Below, piece by piece: positions 37,319 to 49,829 of a DNA stretch of 64,000 nt (the stretch's first letter is position 1; every line of letters starts with the position of its first letter). The position numbers and the translations under genes were made by a program. Where the stretch lies: contig NC_045132.1 in assembly GCF_007655135.1 (NCBI RefSeq), positions 26,282,354 to 26,346,353 of the forward strand, given 5' to 3'. The stretch comes from Punica granatum. Taxonomy: Eukaryota > Streptophyta > Magnoliopsida > Myrtales > Lythraceae. The notes beneath the pieces were generated by a model, which ran no database searches, was not told where the DNA came from, and saw only the letters and a program-made list of their open reading frames with translations.

Positions 37319-38959
37319 ATGAACAGCACCAGACTCTCCACGCATTCTCCATATTTACGCTTCTGCCACTGCTCCCTCTCTCTCCCTCTGCATTCCCAAT
37401 TCGTCGCTCTTCTCCATCTACGTCAATACCCTTCTCCCCGCAAGCTCGCTCCTTTGAGAGCTCCCGACAGGACCCACAAGTCGGATTCTTGGTGCAGGCC
37501 CTCCATTTCTTCATCAATGGCATCTTCAACCCCGCCCACCCAAGCTGAGGCCAGACCCTTCTCGGTCCTGTTCGTGTGCCTCGGGAATATCTGCAGGAGC
37601 CCTGCAGCCGAGGGCGTGTTTAGGGACATTGTCAAGAAGAGGGGCCTGGACTCCAAGTTCGAGATCGATTCTGCGGGTACAATCGGGTATCATGAGGTAA
37701 TGACTGAAGTACATATCGATGCATTTGTATATTGATATTAACAACGTGTTGATGAAGTTGACTCCATCAGTCATAGTTATCTTAGGGATCAAACTCCTAT
37801 TTGTATTGTCTATGGGGTGCCTAATTTTTGTCTGACGAACTGACCCGAATCGAATGGGAGTGTCAATAAATGCTCAAAGAGGATTTCCCATGGCAAAGTT
37901 ATTTTAAAGTTGTGAACTGTGTAGACATGGAATGCAAATGGTTTTGAAAAGCTATGAAGAGTTTCTGGAAGAAATGTTGAAAGTAGTGGCATTGTGATGA
38001 TTTGGGTCTGAATGGACCACAGGGTTCGGTTGGTTGTGAAGGGTCTTGATTAATGTGGGACATTCATTTTAACTTTTTCAGTTAAAAGCCGAAGGTTATG
38101 TCGACAAGAGCTGTAACATTGTCGGCAACACATTTTTTATCGAGAAAATGATCCTATAGACTCACATTTGTATTGCTGGTAAAGGGTAATTTAGCAGATC
38201 CGAGAATGAGAGCAGCAGCTAAAAAGCGTGGTATCGAGATAACATCCATATCGAGGCCGATTCAGCCATCCGATTTCCGAAACTTTGATCTCATCCTTGC
38301 AATGGATAAGCAAAACAGGGGTACGCATAGTTTAAAGTTATAGCTTCTGAAGGATTCTGTTTGCCTGGGGATTCATGTGATTGAAATCTGAGTTGACTCT
38401 TCATGTTCTTGTTTGCACTCATGGGTATTTGTTGGTTTGTGCAGAGGATATACTGGGGGCGTTTGAACGGTGGAAATTCAGAGAGACCCTTCCTGATGAT
38501 GCTCATAAGAAGGTTAGTTTAAAGATTTTGCATGTACGAAGGTACCTGCATCAATATATCATAGGCTGCATGTTCAATTGGATTTGGTTTTCTGAATATG
38601 CAGGTTAAATTGATGTGCTCGTATTGCAAGAAGCATACCGACAATGAAGTGCCAGATCCTTATTATGGGGGGCCTCAGGGATTCGAAAAGGTAACACTAA
38701 TTATCTGTCTTAACCACCGGTAGGTTGTATTTAGCAGAAATCCTCTGAAACATCCATGAAAAAGACTACGTAAGAAATCAGATACTATCTGCCGTCAGGC
38801 AGTAGTGGTCAAAAGACACTTCCTTTCTTAGCAGCATCGAGAAGCCTATGCTGAGGAAATGATGTGCGTCTTCACCTTTGCTGATTGCAGGTTTTAGATC
38901 TGCTCGAAGATGCCTGTGAATCGTTGTTAGACAGCATCTTGGCCGAGAGCAACAGTTGA
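37319..38959 (+). CDS. low-molecular-weight protein tyrosine phosphatase, probably plastidic
   Basis: Acid-type LMW phosphatase acting on phosphotyrosine proteins or small phosphates. Exons 37319-37696, 38185-38320, 38445-38512, 38604-38690, 38891-38959, total 245 residues. The catalytic P-loop C-x5-R-S is in [16 protein letters not shown], and the general acid Asp is in VPDPYYGGP near the end. [20 protein letters not shown] is a family hallmark. Compared with the ~155-residue core, there is an 80-residue N-terminal extension starting [15 protein letters not shown], rich in Ser, Leu and Arg and almost without acid, as in chloroplast transit peptides. A second ATG ([12 protein letters not shown]) at the core start could make a cytosolic form. 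From memory the Arabidopsis counterpart is At3g44620. Confidence 0.93.
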
Positions 38960-39563
38960 TTGGATCCTCAAACCTGTCACAGCTTCTGGAATTAGATGCA
39001 ATATGTTCACTTCAAAAAGCGGATTTTAGCATTTCTACAAAGAGATACAAGGCGTTGTACAATGCCGTGAAACTTGCTTGTCTATTGTGTCGATATTCCG
39101 GGAATCCTGCCTAGTATAATATTATTCGTACAATGCTGTCCTCACTACAAATAACATTCTATATTAGAGAATTTACAAGACTTTGTATTTCAACTTTGGG
39201 TATATCATATTACAAGGGGTGAAAATACAAAATCTCAGGCATCTTTTACAAGGTCAACTGCTACATACGTTGTCCTGATTATGTAATTATCTTACAGAAA
39301 ATGTACAGTGCAAGAGTAATTGTCAAGCTGCCCGTGCATGTAAGGGTCTCATGATCGGGAAGATTCTAACCTTGACCAGATCTGAAAAGGATCGTTTAAA
39401 TCGGATCAATCATAACTGGATTTACAGCAATCACTGCCCTTGATTGACCCAATATAGAAGTTCTCCTTTCTGGACCAGCTCCTGGTTAGAGTTTCCCCCA
39501 TAATTTAAATCTTTCAACATGCCTACTTTCCGGATGCAAAATTTCGAGCAACTGGATGTTGCT
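38960..39563. other. intergenic between convergent phosphatase and invertase genes
   Basis: Holds the two 3' UTRs; no other feature seen. Confidence 0.5.
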
Positions 39564-42106
39564 TCAAATGATGAACCTCTTTTTGATACCCTTACTTCCA
39601 CGTTGTCTTCTCGGGTTGGCACTGATCATGCATGAGAAGGCATTCATGAGTTCACTATCCTCTTCATTTATGAGGATCTTTGCCGCATTTGGGTTGGCGA
39701 GAAGAAGCTTAGACACGAGGTAGCCTGCGATCGACCAAGTCTGAAAGAGGCGAGCCTGCTTCCCAATGAATCTTGCTCTCTTGGTGTCGTAATATTCGGG
39801 CCACTTGTCCTTGGATATTCGTCTTTCAGCAATCCTCACGGCATTTTCAGCAATCTCGGGCCTGTTCATCTTTATGCATGCCACAGTGAGCTGTTACAAC
39901 ACCCAAAATTGAACTGGAATCAGGTTTTGTAACTTGGATAAACCTAAATAAATGAAGCTGCCACAGCCTTTTCCACCTTAACCACTTGAAATTTAGATTC
40001 AACTTTCATAGACATGACACAAGTAAACCAAAGAGTCCTCCCCAGCTGAGACGAGTTTTGACCGATGCTACCAACTAAAAGCACCTTGCCTGAGGTCACA
40101 GAATACTAACCTGCCATAGCAAAGTTGGCCAAGAGCCTCCATTGTGATAGGACCATGGGCTGCACCCAGAATAAATATCTTAAACATAAGAAGCTATATA
40201 GATGTGAGAAACTGCAATATTTAAATGAATGACAGGTTTTTACGTGTTCTTGGGATCACTGCCTGTGATAATCCGCCATTCCTGGCCTTCAAGGGCGGGA
40301 TAACATATCTTAAATGGCATCTCTGCCACAAGTTCTGCCCATTTTGCTTCAATCAGATCTAATATGGCATGTGACTGTTCAAGAGTCGCAAGGCTGCTTA
40401 CAACTGACCATAAGTTCCCGAGAGAGAAGAAACGGAAGTCCATGTGAGCCGGCTGGAGGTTTCCAATTAAGTAACCGCCCCTTCTCGGCATAAATTCCAC
40501 CAGCCAATGAGGGATCTGATCAGGATATATGTTGAACTTATTAACTGCATCATACGAATATTCCTCTGTGTTGTAACGGTAGATCTCATTGAGTTTCTTC
40601 ATATCAATCCAGTAGTACTCTCTTATGTGGAAAGATAATGCGACTAGACGATTGTTAAGTGCACGAATGAGGTCAGCTGACCCGTCCTCAGGAGCAAGCA
40701 TCTCACGTGCACAGAGCAATGCTGAATAAAACAATGCCTGCAAAGGACAAATATAAAGCATCTTAACACATAGCTACGTAGAACATGGATTCTTCAATGA
40801 CAGGATAATTGCGAAGCACCTCATAATGTAATCATGCATTGATTAGATGCATCAATGTTCATCACATGATTCACATCTGAATTGTAACTTGACCATCAGC
40901 TGCAAAATATGTGGAGCATCAGAAACAATTATACCTGAATCTCTAGAGGATGGCCGTGGATTCCGATGCGGCGATCTATCATGCAAGAACCATCAGTCAC
41001 CAGCAATGTCGGGAACATATCAAAGCCATCAGCTAGACACAGCTTTAAAATCATCTTAATCCCAGTTTGTACATCAACTCTCTCTTGAACTGTCAGATCT
41101 CCAGAGCACTTTCCATATGCTCGTAACAATATAATCCACCAGAGTCCTGAATCAACCGGCGCAACCCTGCCAATTGCTGCCTCACCGAAGTCAGGATCTA
41201 ATACTTCTTCTGTTGCAGAATCATCGCCATCAAGATGAACAATCCGCACTTTGAAGCTTGCTGGCATCAGACCCTGACCCGGGCTATGGCAGTCCATGGT
41301 TTTCTCCCAGCTCTGTCAGAACAATGTTAATTTCTAATATAGCATCAATAGTATTTTTGAAGAAACGAAGTACGAAAGGAATGATTTCCTCATAATTCAG
41401 CTGAGTAATTTGAAAAGAAAGCAAAAGGACAATCTAGTACCTGCAACTGCAGGGTGTGGAGGATGAAGTTCCTGACAATATCGTATTCTCCCTTAAGAAG
41501 GAAGGCTATCCCAGAGGGTACAAAATCACGGATGAAAACCTGATCATAATTGAGGATGCTAGGACAGCTGGGGTCATTAGCAGCGATGGTTCCAACAGGA
41601 TTGTTACAGTAACTAACAATTGAATCCCGTAGAAGATCCCAAGCTTCATCCTCAATTGATTCAGAATGAACCCTTCGCACCTTAACTGTATCTGGCACGA
41701 CATGAGCAGCCTTCAATGATGACCCTTCATTTTCACGTCCTATGTGTTGTTTCAACTCGGACTCTCGAATCTTTTGTGCTTTGACCATGCCATTTATGGG
41801 GACTGATGTATGCAGCCCTCCTTCCTCTGCAAACAAGCCGCCAACACTTTCAGTCCGTTGACATTTACAAATCAAGGATTTGAATCCGTCAACTCTACTC
41901 TTCCTCCAGTGAATGCCACCGCCATTGAAAAGCAAGCTAACCCGGTTCCGATACCTTAAATTCTTTTCGCTCCTATCCAAAGAGAGTCTTGCTTTATGTC
42001 TTCCACTAAAACCATTCGCATGACCCAAAGAAGCATACTCGGACTGGAGCCGAGGGGAAGAACAGCTAATGACTTGCAGAACTCCTTCTGGAGTCGGTAC
42101 AGACAT
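39564..42106 (-). CDS. alkaline/neutral invertase, plastid/mitochondrial E-type
   Basis: Hydrolyses sucrose to glucose and fructose at neutral pH (GH100). Exons on the minus strand: 42106-41441, 41312-40935, 40737-40244, 40159-40111, 39890-39564, giving 637 residues; Arabidopsis A/N-InvE is about 617. The first ~125 residues are a poorly conserved, organelle-targeting-type leader ([17 protein letters not shown]). The conserved barrel starts at [15 protein letters not shown] and includes [102 protein letters not shown] and [17 protein letters not shown], ending [10 protein letters not shown]. An in-frame TAA upstream makes 42106 the first usable ATG. Pathway: sucrose breakdown supplying carbon inside an organelle. 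Confidence 0.95.
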
Positions 42107-43580
42107 GATGGAAGCAACACCTTCAAGCAGCAACCCTTAGAAGCCAAACTCTGTTACACTCTTTATGTATACCGAAAGCAGAGATATCGTACATCAGACC
42201 ACCAAAAAAATATCTTTCATGGCTACATGGACTTCAAACAATCAAGTGGAGCTAAGAACATGCAATTCAAGGGATTGACTTCAACAAGGCTCGGAAAGTC
42301 TAGTTGAGTTTCCTACACTAACTTCGATACTACCTCATCAGGTAACGACTTTGATAAGTCAACTTGCCATTGATTGAACTCAGCACCGTATAATGAAACT
42401 GAACTACTGCAAATACAATCACTTCCGGGAACCGCGAAAGACTTCACTTACTCTTCTCCTTCTCAGCAGGGAAACGGAGTTGGCGGAGAGTTTCCTCCCT
42501 CGGTCGATAAACAGAGTTCAGTTCAGTGGATGCCTATGGCTAATTTCAGCTTTGATGAAGCGAAGCAAGCAGGTCGCCTCTTCTCTTCTAGACTTCCGCC
42601 ATGGCTATTCTGCTTCTGCGTGTAATCCAAGGCTCTTCTAGTCCTTCCTCGCGATCCAAACAGAAAAAAAGTGAGAAGAGAAGACCGCCACTTATTGCTG
42701 AGAATACTGGGCTGGGCCCTCCCTATATGAGCCCAAAATCTCAGTGGGCTCAGCCCATTAGTACCCCTGTACCAACTTCTGTCCAATAATATTTCGTCCT
42801 CCAATGGGGGTCATCACAGTTCGGGTTGGGTCGTTTCCGGATAAAATTTCGGGGCACCGAAATTTATAATAATAATAATAAACCGACCCTTACGAGCAGA
42901 GTCTTTCTTTGTTCGATTCTCGAATTACCGGGTAAACACAAAATTAGAAACCTTTACAGGTACAATTTTTCTCTATTCGATTCTCGGGTGACCGTGTAAA
43001 TACAACATTCAAAACTAAATCAAACCGCATAAATACAAAATTCAAAACTAAATCAAACGAATACGTTCTAAGACAGAATTAATAGCAAAGTTTGATCACC
43101 AAATTCCAAAAATAAAACCTTTCATTACAGACTCGATATCTCAATCTGGGATTTGAAAACTATCCGAGAGGAAGAGGGAGGGACGAGGCTTGTGTTAGGC
43201 TCTGATCACTCATCAGAGAAGAAAACAATGGTTGGCTGAACTTGGGACAATGGCCTACCACATGTTGAATGTATTATGTGAACTCGGGTCGGTTTGGGGA
43301 ATTCGGATTTTTAATCTCAGACCCATCACAATAACCAAAATGGAAACCGAACCGTGCTCTAAGAGACCTGAATATTTAGGGCACGTCAGCAACAGAAGTT
43401 CGAATAATGATTTCAACGTCATACCCAATATTAACAGAACAGCAGGGTTGCTTCTTTGGCCTGATGAGTCATATGGACAACACTGAATCTCGTTACAACA
43501 TTTCACAACCTAATTTCTACTGCTATTGACCTAAGTTGGATCTTCTGAAAGAATGGTCAAGTATAATCCCACCCTAGATT
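42107..43580. other. invertase promoter and gap to HDA9
   Basis: GGCCCA/AGCCCA boxes at 42712-42760 form a site II-like cluster upstream of the invertase. A 33-bp unit (CCGTGTAAATACAACATTC...) is repeated in tandem at 42992-43057. No additional gene supported. Confidence 0.5.
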
Positions 43581-46500
43581 CTACGCATCCTCCATGTTAT
43601 GATCATTATCGTTGTCTCCATCATAGTACTCGTCATCCCGTTGAATGTGCTTGTCTTGGGTGTGCTCTGAAAATGAGATATTTTGAAAGTCAAAAGTGGA
43701 GATTGGAAAATACTTGTCCGGCGCATGTAAATATATGGATGGCTAGAAGCTTTCCACTTACGATCTACTCGTTCATCAAGGTTCTGCTTGTCTTCATCGA
43801 AGTCGGGAATGTAGAAGTCTGGAGGGACCTGCAGCAGGGAAAGAACCATCTATCTCAATCGATGTTATTGAAAGAAATCAAACCTCCAGCAACAAATCAT
43901 AAGAATACACAACTGACTACAAAATATTTGCAGGAAATTATTGCTCGAAAATCTCTGTGATCAATCCTACACCAGAAAAGCCTATTTCCACATAGAATTT
44001 CCAATTTCTTTTCAACTTGAAGAATATAGGTCTCATCTTTGATCAAGTAAACAGTTCAAAGATTGGGGAACAGAGGAGCTGCAACAGATCTTAGATCTGG
44101 TACACAGTTCGTCTAAATTGGAAGTCAACTTAAATATAGAAAAACGACGACAAAAAATAAATAAATCTAAGCTCAACGTTGCTACCTCTTGCATCTGCAC
44201 ACTTGGAGCATGCTGAATGTTTCGAAGATTCTCCAAGACTTGCATTTTGATTGTGCCAACATAGGATTTGCTATTCAGGTTCTCCTGCTCAAGTAACCAA
44301 GAGGAATGGAAGAAAATGAATATAAACTCTCACAGGCACACAGTTCCTGTTAATCAGAAATTAGAAACTCCAGTAACATACTATATGCCAGTGAGGAATC
44401 TTCAGCGAGTAATCTGGAGCAAAATACTTTATGTACTCATTATCTGGAATTTCTGCCAATCAAGATGAAGAGAAAATACAAATGAAGTAAGAAGAAAGTC
44501 TCATGATGATAGAAGCAGTACAGTTTAGCAATTCTTTCCTTCTAACTAAATTACCATTTGGAAGCTCTGACTCTAACAGAACTCCTGTTTCAAAAGTCCA
44601 ACATCGAGCTACATTCTCCTTCGTGTATCCACCACCCCCAGTAACCTGAAAAACATAATATCTAAGCTCAGAAAATTGCACGAGCATGTTTGGTTGGGGG
44701 TGGCTTGGGAGGATTGCTTTTTAATGAAGGAGAGAGATAGAACGAGAGATTTGACATACCAGCAAGGGCAGATTAAATTTCTTCACAATTCTAACACACT
44801 CAGCATGTCCTGTGAAAAATTAAAGATGCACCATAATCAGTCCCCTTAATCAAGCAAGGATCCTTATAAGATAACAGCTCAAGAAATAGAACTCTGCTCA
44901 TCTAATACTGAGATAGAGAAGGATAAGAATACAAGGAGATATCCACCATCAATCGACAGATTGAAGCAACCCAAGCGATCACCAGCAAGTGAATCTGCAC
45001 CACATTGGAGGACAATTGCACCAGGTTGATAAATTTCAACAACCTTCGATATTATCTGCATAATGAGAATGGGATTAATACACTTAATTTGTGAAGCCAC
45101 AATTGAAGGGGCGCAATTTCCAAAGTAAAAGTGATTTTTACCAGAACTTACAGTCTTGAAAAGCCGGGTGAAGCTGGCATCATCTATTCCATCCTTGAGT
45201 GGGACATTAATAGCATAGAACTTCCCTTCTCTTTCTCCTACTTCCTTTGATCAATATTATTGAGAAAAATAAATTCGTTGATTCAACTCCATATTGACTT
45301 ACGAAAAATGCAGAATAGAAACACGGGCAGCAAAGAAAAAATTTTAGATTACCTTAACATCACCAGTTCCAGGAAAGAACATATCTCCGAACTTATGGAA
45401 GCTGACAGTCATCACCCTGCCATAGCCACCCAAACTGTATGATTTTCAAATAACAAAATGAAAGAGTACGGCACAGGAAGTAGGCTAAACAGATAATTAT
45501 TCAATTTGGCATTTCAGGTTTTCTCCCGATAATGAGCTATTAAACTTTTTTTTTTTTGGCTAATAGCAATTCAGCTACCTGTCTGTGAAATAAAAAGCTT
45601 CTTCCACACCATCACCGTGATGCACATCTATGTCAATATACAGAACTCGAGCATGATGTTTGAGCAGTTCCAAGATCCCGAGAACAAGGTCGTTGATGTA
45701 ACAGAATCCCGATGCCTGACACTTCTTGGCATGGTGTAAACCACCAGCCCAATTTATAGCTATATCACAAAGTTGATTGTTCAATCTTCTTGCAGCATCT
45801 ACAAGGTAGATATTATCATCAGTGCCCGCAAATTGAGAAAATCCAATTTGGCCAAGAAAAAATGGTAACATCAAATAAAAATTTAACATTACCTACTGTC
45901 CCACCAGCATATATCTGGCAAAATTCGAATAGGTTCTCGAAGACGGGACAATCTTCTCCAAGATTATCTGGTGCAGAAGAAGAGACCATGCTCACGAAGG
46001 TAAAATTATAGTGAAATGATTGAAATTAAAATGTTCGTTGCAGAAGTTGCATGCATATGGAATTTCTCAATTTTATTCAACATTCGCAAAGCACAAAAAC
46101 ATTACATAAGATACAGAGTGACCAGGGTGAGAAAAAGAAGCTGTGGTCAATGATGAGCTGAAGAAGACTGTCACAAGAATGCTGAAAAGATCAAGGAGAA
46201 CTCAGAAACTGTAAAAAGAAGCCACTGAATGTCCAAAGAGTGTGCATTGTCAAATCGTGTCAATATTATCGGCAGAATCAAGAAAAATCAACATAAAAGT
46301 GTTTATTGCCATTACATAGATTCTCTAGCATTCGAGCAAAAAGCTTTGCCGTTCTCACAACTCAAACATACAGCTGTATATATCACCTTTCTCTGTTATA
46401 CATTATTGCTATTAATCTCCTTATCTGAGGAATTCATTGAAGCACAGATATAGCATCATTTTGCTAACCACTATTGATGAAATCATGCAACAAGAATTAA

Positions 46501-47745
46501 AAATTTATATAAAAATGCGACTACGGGACAGAGTGTCATACATTTCATCAATTCTTCTGAGTACAAATGCTGGGTATCAGGTGTGATGCGGTGGAGGAAC
46601 TCAACATAATCAGCTGAATGAAATTGGGCAAGCTCAACGGGATATGCTTTATGAGGACGCTGCAGCATTGAATAAATGTTGAGTATTATTTCCTACTTGG
46701 AGTAGTTGAACAATGGAAAATCTGGAACAGAAAAATGATGTAAACTCCATCCGCCGGCGTCTCACATAGATTTCCATCTTCTTGTGAAGCTCATAAGCAA
46801 GGACTAGATGGTGGGTCATGCAGAGCCGATGTGGCTTCATGGGATGATTTGGTCCAAAGTAAACACTGCCTACATCACCTGCAAAAAAGGTACGAACTTG
46901 AGCCAAAAACCCCGTGCCAAGTTTGATGTTTAGAAAATAAAGAATCAGAATAGAACAGCGAAAAACAATGGCACAGACTGCAGTAGCATGAAATATAGCA
47001 TCGTTATAGATCATGGAATATGTTTAGTCTGCAATTGTATGAAATAACTACCCAGAGCACAAGCCTCAAAGGCAGTCGTATAGTAAAAGATGTAAAAGTA
47101 AAACCACGGAAACTAAACTGTACACCAATCATATTCGCTATTACTCACGCATACTAAACACAACATCAGAATATTCAAACGATTTGATATGATGATTAGT
47201 AGATAAGACTCATACAAGTCCAAAACCCGTACACTCCAAAGCCTCACCCTCTGTCAAAGAAGTAGATTCATGGCGATATTTTCGCATAAGGTGAGGGAAT
47301 CCCTATCCAGTCTAAAGCTGAAAACTGCAAATTGAGTGTTTGGCAAATTTAGCTAAAATCGCCGGGGGACAGGATGGGACACAGCTCGGAGCAAACCACC
47401 TCAACTGTTTCTAAGACTCCATTAGAATCAAGTAAGGAAATTGTTCTCTGCTTCTGCTGACCCCATATCTTTTCCCCGGTACACTTTATCCGACAACCAA
47501 ACAGAGCAACACTCATACCCGACTAGAGAACTCATCCGTGCCCAAAACAAGCAGAGGCCTAAAGTTCAACTGAAAGCTCAATTATATGTCCAGGATTTAC
47601 ATCGAGCTCTCGAGATCTATCACGATTTCAGCTGATATCGGCTGAAAATAGATTACGGAAAATGATGGCGGCAGAGAAGTAAGGACCAAAGGAAGGAGAG
47701 GTGAGTACCGTCGTAGAAGTAGGAGATCCTGTCCTTGGACCTCAT
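43581..47745 (-). CDS. HDA9: class I histone deacetylase HDA9
   Basis: Zn-dependent RPD3/HDA1 deacetylase acting on acetyl-lysine in chromatin; in Arabidopsis it works with POWERDRESS in flowering, senescence and stress control. Fourteen exons (minus): 47745-47709, 46878-46766, 46659-46542, 45967-45893, 45798-45579, 45416-45353, 45244-45152, 45055-44947, 44809-44760, 44645-44555, 44452-44382, 44284-44186, 43828-43762, 43666-43581. These give 430 residues; Arabidopsis HDA9 has 426. Active-site features: [10 protein letters not shown] (His pair), [16 protein letters not shown] (Zn ligands), [27 protein letters not shown] and [14 protein letters not shown] (Tyr). The end ([18 protein letters not shown] and an acidic DGDNDND tail) is specific to the HDA9 subgroup. 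It shares its upstream region with COX7a. Confidence 0.96.
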
Positions 47746-48050
47746 CTCATCAATCAGTTGCAGAGCAAAAGGAGGAGGAAGAGGAAGGAGGAGGCAGGTA
47801 GCTCAGCTTTTGCTACCGAAGCTCCGCCATTGCCGCGACGGAGATTGCCGGAGGAAGGAGAGGAAATTTTCTTTCCTTTTTCCTGTACTTTTGCAATTTT
47901 CCTCATATATTATATCTGTGGGCTCCCCCAAGCCCGAGCAATTGTATGGGCCTGAAAGCCCAATAATTGGCCCTTAAAGGGCCCATTACACCTTGGGTCA
48001 GGCCCATAATCTCATGCTGTGAAGAAACTGCAAAGCGGTTATACCCGAAG
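47746..48050. promoter_or_regulatory. divergent promoter of HDA9 and COX7a with site II boxes
   Basis: Between the HDA9 start (47745, -) and the COX7a leader (about 48050, +). TGGGCC/GGCCCA/GGGCCC boxes cluster at 47948-48008 (for example TGGGCCTGAAAGCCCA, GGCCCTTAAAGGGCCCA, AGGCCCATA). Site II elements of this type are known in plant cytochrome c and COX promoters and bind TCP factors. Shared use by both genes is inferred. Confidence 0.6.
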
Positions 48051-49050
48051 GGGAGCAGCCCAGTCGATCCCCATCCCCTTTTACCCCTTCTTCGAGCCAC
48101 TCGGTCGCCTTCATTTTCGTCTTCAACCTTCTTCATCTCCGAAGCTCCGATCTCTCCTCCGCCCTCAGAATCTCAGCTTCAAGTAAGCATCTTTTCTCCC
48201 TGTTTCTATTGAAACGTGCACGCGAGCTCTGTGCGCTCTAGATCGAGTCTCAGATGAGCTAGATTTCTCCTGCTCCAATCGAATATGGCGATGCTGCTTA
48301 TGCTAATCGCTTCGGTTTAGCTCGATAGACCACTCTTACTCGAGCACCATCGTGTCACGCGCCATCGATGTGCCTATCTTTTTGTTTTTTATCCTGAATT
48401 TGTGGTCTTCATGCTTTTCATCTAATTTCCGAGCTGATCGAGATTGACTGATGTGCTCTGAGGACATATTGAGTTTGCATTATACCTGTATTGGCTGGAA
48501 AATGTTTGATTGCTCTCAAAATCCTGGCTTTTTTTTTTTGGTGGAGAGCTTATACTCTCATGTCTAACGAATTCTATGTGAGACCAATCTTAAGAGGATG
48601 CATCAAAATCCTGACTTTGAGCTGTTCAATCGATTGCAATCACTCGATCACAGTTAGGTTATCTGATGGAGGAGGATGGAAGGGTTTTCGGTATGAGTCC
48701 ATGTGGAGCTGTTCAGTGGCTTGGTTACCACAGAAATTAGGACAACCTACGAGCAGGCTAAATTTAAATTTCCCCAAAATTATGTCCTTGGTGGCTGAGG
48801 AGTCATCTCCTTAGGAGCAGAAGTGATTTAATTTGTATTGCATGTCAACATGGTTTACCGACTTCCAGATTTATTACATAGAGAACTAGCTAGAAGTTTT
48901 TTTTATCCTTTGGTAGAAGTTCATCTCGCTGCAGAATTAAAGTTCCGGGCCTGCCCTTTGAAGTAATTGAGTAGAGAAATGGAGAATCTTGGAGCAACGA
49001 TGCAGCTCTTTGAAGTAATTGAGTAGAGAAAGGTTGACGTTGCACTTTTT

Positions 49051-49330
49051 GGGGGTGTATAGTGATAATAGATACCGGCGATAGCTTAACTTAGCGGCCT
49101 AGATTCATTTATTCCTCGATGAAGTAACTAATCGCTCTTCATATTTTCAGAGTTCTTATGTTTTAGATGATCTTCTTTCTTCCTTCATTGCACATGTTGG
49201 GGGTGTATAGTGATAATAGATACCAGTGATAGCTTAACGTAGTGCCTAGATTCATTTATTCCTCGATGAAGTAACTAATTGCTTCATATTTGAGAGTTCT
49301 TGTGTTTTAGATGATCTTCTTTCTTCCTTA
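49051..49330. repeat. 148-bp tandem duplication
   Basis: GGGGGTGTATAGTGATAATAG at 49051 recurs at 49199, and the following ~130 bases match closely (GATAGCTTAAC, CCTAGATTCATTTATTCCTC, GATGAAGTAACTAAT, TTTTAGATGATCTTC). It lies in the probable leader intron of COX7a (donor near 48183, acceptor at 49497). Confidence 0.85.
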
Positions 49331-49498
49331 TATATCCAGAGGGATCTTATCCTCTTCTCTCTCATCCTCCCTAACTTACTTTTACGTTTTTTGCTGGCCA
49401 TACGCGCTTCAGCTTGTGGGCTTCATGCTTACCTTTGTCTAGTTTGCTAAGTTGCATTAATGGAAGTGCCTCACATAGATTTTCACATATACCACAGG

Positions 49499-49829
49499 AT
49501 GACGGAGTCACCTTTCAGGCCAAGGGAGAAGCTTATTGAGAGGCAAAAGTTCTTCCAAAGCATTCACAAGCACACATACCTCAAGGGACCTTATGACAAG
49601 ATCACCTCCGTCGCAATTCCTGCTGCTCTTGCGGCAACCGCAACCTTCATGATCGTGAGTCGTCTTTCTCACATCACTAACTCGTGATTCTGTTGGCAAA
49701 ATTGTTCAAATTAAACTACAGAGTTTCTCCTACTGCAGTCAGGTTTTGCACAATCTGACACATACAATGGTCTTTATGCAGGCACGGGGGATCTATAACA
49801 TGTCTCACGGGATCGGGAAGAAGGAATGA
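49499..49829 (+). CDS. COX7a: cytochrome c oxidase subunit VIIa-like
   Basis: Small subunit of respiratory complex IV in the inner mitochondrial membrane. Exons 49499-49654 and 49782-49829 give 67 residues. MTESPFRPREKLIERQK, FQSIHKHTYLKGPYDKITS, a hydrophobic segment at about 36-52 (VAIPAALAATATFMI) and a tail ending GIYNMSHGIGKKE match the plant COX7a family (Arabidopsis At4g21105, from memory). The start immediately follows a splice acceptor (CCACAG|GATG), so a long leader intron from about 48183 is likely. The upstream site II boxes fit a nuclear-encoded respiratory gene. Confidence 0.93.

Noticed and set aside
41956..42147. Possible upstream open frame overlapping the invertase start
   Set aside because: It begins with TTG, not ATG, and is out of frame with the invertase.
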